The notes beneath the pieces were generated by a model. The model was given only the letters and a program-made list of their open reading frames with translations. It was not told the DNA's origin and made no database searches. This document shows positions 63,208-64,000 of a stretch of DNA of 64,000 nucleotides, piece after piece (positions within the stretch are counted from its first letter, which is position 1; each line of letters begins with the position of its first letter). Both the position numbers and the translations under genes were made by a program. Source of the DNA: Cohnella rhizoplanae (lineage in GTDB: Bacteria > Bacillota > Bacilli > Paenibacillales > Paenibacillaceae); the NCBI RefSeq assembly GCF_948329515.1, contig NZ_CAOJCN010000017.1, positions 1-64,000 of the forward strand, in the 5' to 3' direction.

Positions 63208-63509
63208 CCGCTTTCCGGCGAGAATGGTCCCGCTGCCTGTCGGCGCGGAAGTGGGGCGCCTTTATTTTATAAGACCGCCCGTACGCGGCCAACCCCGCAA
63301 TCCTTCGATCGGCACCCGCAAAGTTTAGAACTTAAAGTCATGCAAGCAGTTTGTTAAATTTACGAAGAACCGCCTATAGATTTGAAAGTGCGGTCCGGGC
63401 GGCGATGCGCTACAATAAGAGCAGCGAAAAAAAGAAGGAAGCCGGGCTTCCTCTCACATGAAAAATGAAAGCGATTGCAAACGGCGGTCAAGCCGGGCGG
63501 GAGGGTGCC
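63208..63509. other. Intergenic region before the last regulator
   Basis: Divergent promoter region. A 7-bp hairpin (AGGAAGC 63436-63442 / GCTTCCT 63446-63452) and a cre-like site (63466-63479) lie near its right end. No gene seen. Confidence 0.5.
63466..63479 (+). promoter_or_regulatory. cre-like catabolite site
   Basis: TGAAAGCGATTGCA matches the 14-base CcpA consensus TGWAANCGNTNWCA at 13 positions. It lies 31 bases before the GTG of the regulator, a place fitting catabolite repression. Confidence 0.55.
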
Positions 63510-64000
63510 GTGAGGAAGATTATTCTGGTGGACGACGAGATGTTCGCCCGCAAGGGGCTGGCGGGCTTGATCGCTTGGGAGCAGTACGGCTTCGAGGTGG
63601 CGGGCGAGGCGGAGGACGGGGAAGAGGCGCTGGCGCTCATCGGGCGGATCGCGCCGGACGTCGTCGTCACCGATATCCGCATGCCCGTTCTGGACGGCCT
63701 CGAGCTGATCCGGGAGGCGAGGGAGCGCGGCTATCCCGATACCCGATTCATCATCATCAGCGGCTACAGCGACTTCAAGTACGCGCAGCAGGCCGTGCGC
63801 TTCGGCGTACAGGATTATCTGCTCAAGCCGATCGACGAATACGAGCTCATCGCCTGCCTCGTCCGGATCGGCGAGGAGCTGCGGCGCGAGCAGGCGCGGG
63901 CCGCAGCCGAAGACGCGCTGCGGCGGCCGTCGTTGTTCGAGGCGCTGCTGGCGGGTCGCGCGGAGGAGCGGGCGGACGAAGCGGGCCATGACGCATACCG
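63510..64000 (+). CDS. YesN-type response regulator, 3' partial
   Basis: Starts at GTG 63510 with GGGAGGG upstream and runs off the right edge (163 codons visible). The receiver domain is complete: VDDEMF, phospho-acceptor Asp in VVTDIRMPV, and K in YLLKPID. The layout is that of YesN regulators; the AraC domain, kinase and transporter genes of a fourth sugar locus are expected to the right. Confidence 0.88.
   Translation, partial: MRKIILVDDEMFARKGLAGLIAWEQYGFEVAGEAEDGEEALALIGRIAPDVVVTDIRMPVLDGLELIREARERGYPDTRFIIISGYSDFKYAQQAVRFGVQDYLLKPIDEYELIACLVRIGEELRREQARAAAEDALRRPSLFEALLAGRAEERADEAGHDAY

Overview
The window looks like a chromosome segment of a spore-forming, polysaccharide-degrading member of the Paenibacillaceae (Paenibacillus/Cohnella type). 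The evidence is YesM-type histidine kinases paired with YesN-type AraC response regulators, LplB/YtcP-type sugar ABC permeases with lipoprotein binding proteins and no local ATPase, C-terminal SLH wall-anchoring domains, a copper-amine-oxidase-type N domain, a Spo0E-like relic, strong AGGAGG-type ribosome binding sites and TTG/GTG starts. Most of the window is GC-rich. The first ~2.6 kb and the ~7.6-9.7 kb stretch are clearly AT-rich and look acquired. No rRNA, tRNA, CRISPR array or insertion sequence was seen.

Layout. 0-2.6 kb: 3' end of a Z1-helicase / PD-(D/E)XK module, a partnership known from MORC-type restriction/defence islands, closed by a strong terminator, then an XRE regulator. 2.9-5.3 kb: a Spo0E-like relic and small housekeeping or unknown genes. 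5.4-10.5 kb: an ECF sigma factor with an SRPBCC partner, a convergent VOC gene preceded by a decayed sigma-factor relic, and a second diverged copy of the SRPBCC-end/VOC unit; a secreted trypsin-like protease and a lipoprotein lie between the copies. 10.7-14.9 kb: lipoproteins, an aldo/keto reductase, a small membrane protein and an SGNH esterase.

Three carbohydrate-uptake loci follow the same plan of regulator, two permeases, binding lipoprotein and large secreted glycan-active proteins. Locus A (14.97-25.8 kb) has a YesN/YesM pair divergent from two permeases, a binding protein and two GH29-like proteins, one with three exact 130-residue repeats. Locus B (26.0-37.8 kb) has YesM/YesN, a binding protein, two permeases and a 1527-residue glycosidase with FN3 and carbohydrate-binding repeats, followed by a 1377-residue SLH-anchored metallophosphoesterase (38.1-42.2 kb). 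Locus C (53.4-61.9 kb) has a one-piece membrane sensor/AraC regulator, two permeases, a DUF3502-type binding protein and a parallel beta-helix (pectate-lyase-like) protein. A further YesN-type regulator runs off the right edge behind a cre-like site. All three loci probably rely on a shared MsmX-like ATPase encoded elsewhere.

Between loci B and C lie an RCC1-repeat protein, an HrtBA-like ABC exporter with its TetR regulator and paired operators, a frameshifted lipoprotein, a 52-bp-period array of palindromic repeats, a VanZ protein, an ArsR-SRPBCC-DoxX operon with a palindromic operator inside its promoter, a cupin/alcohol dehydrogenase pair and a divergent TetR gene. A second tandem array with nearly the same period but different sequence sits at 62.1 kb, before a Nif3-like gene.
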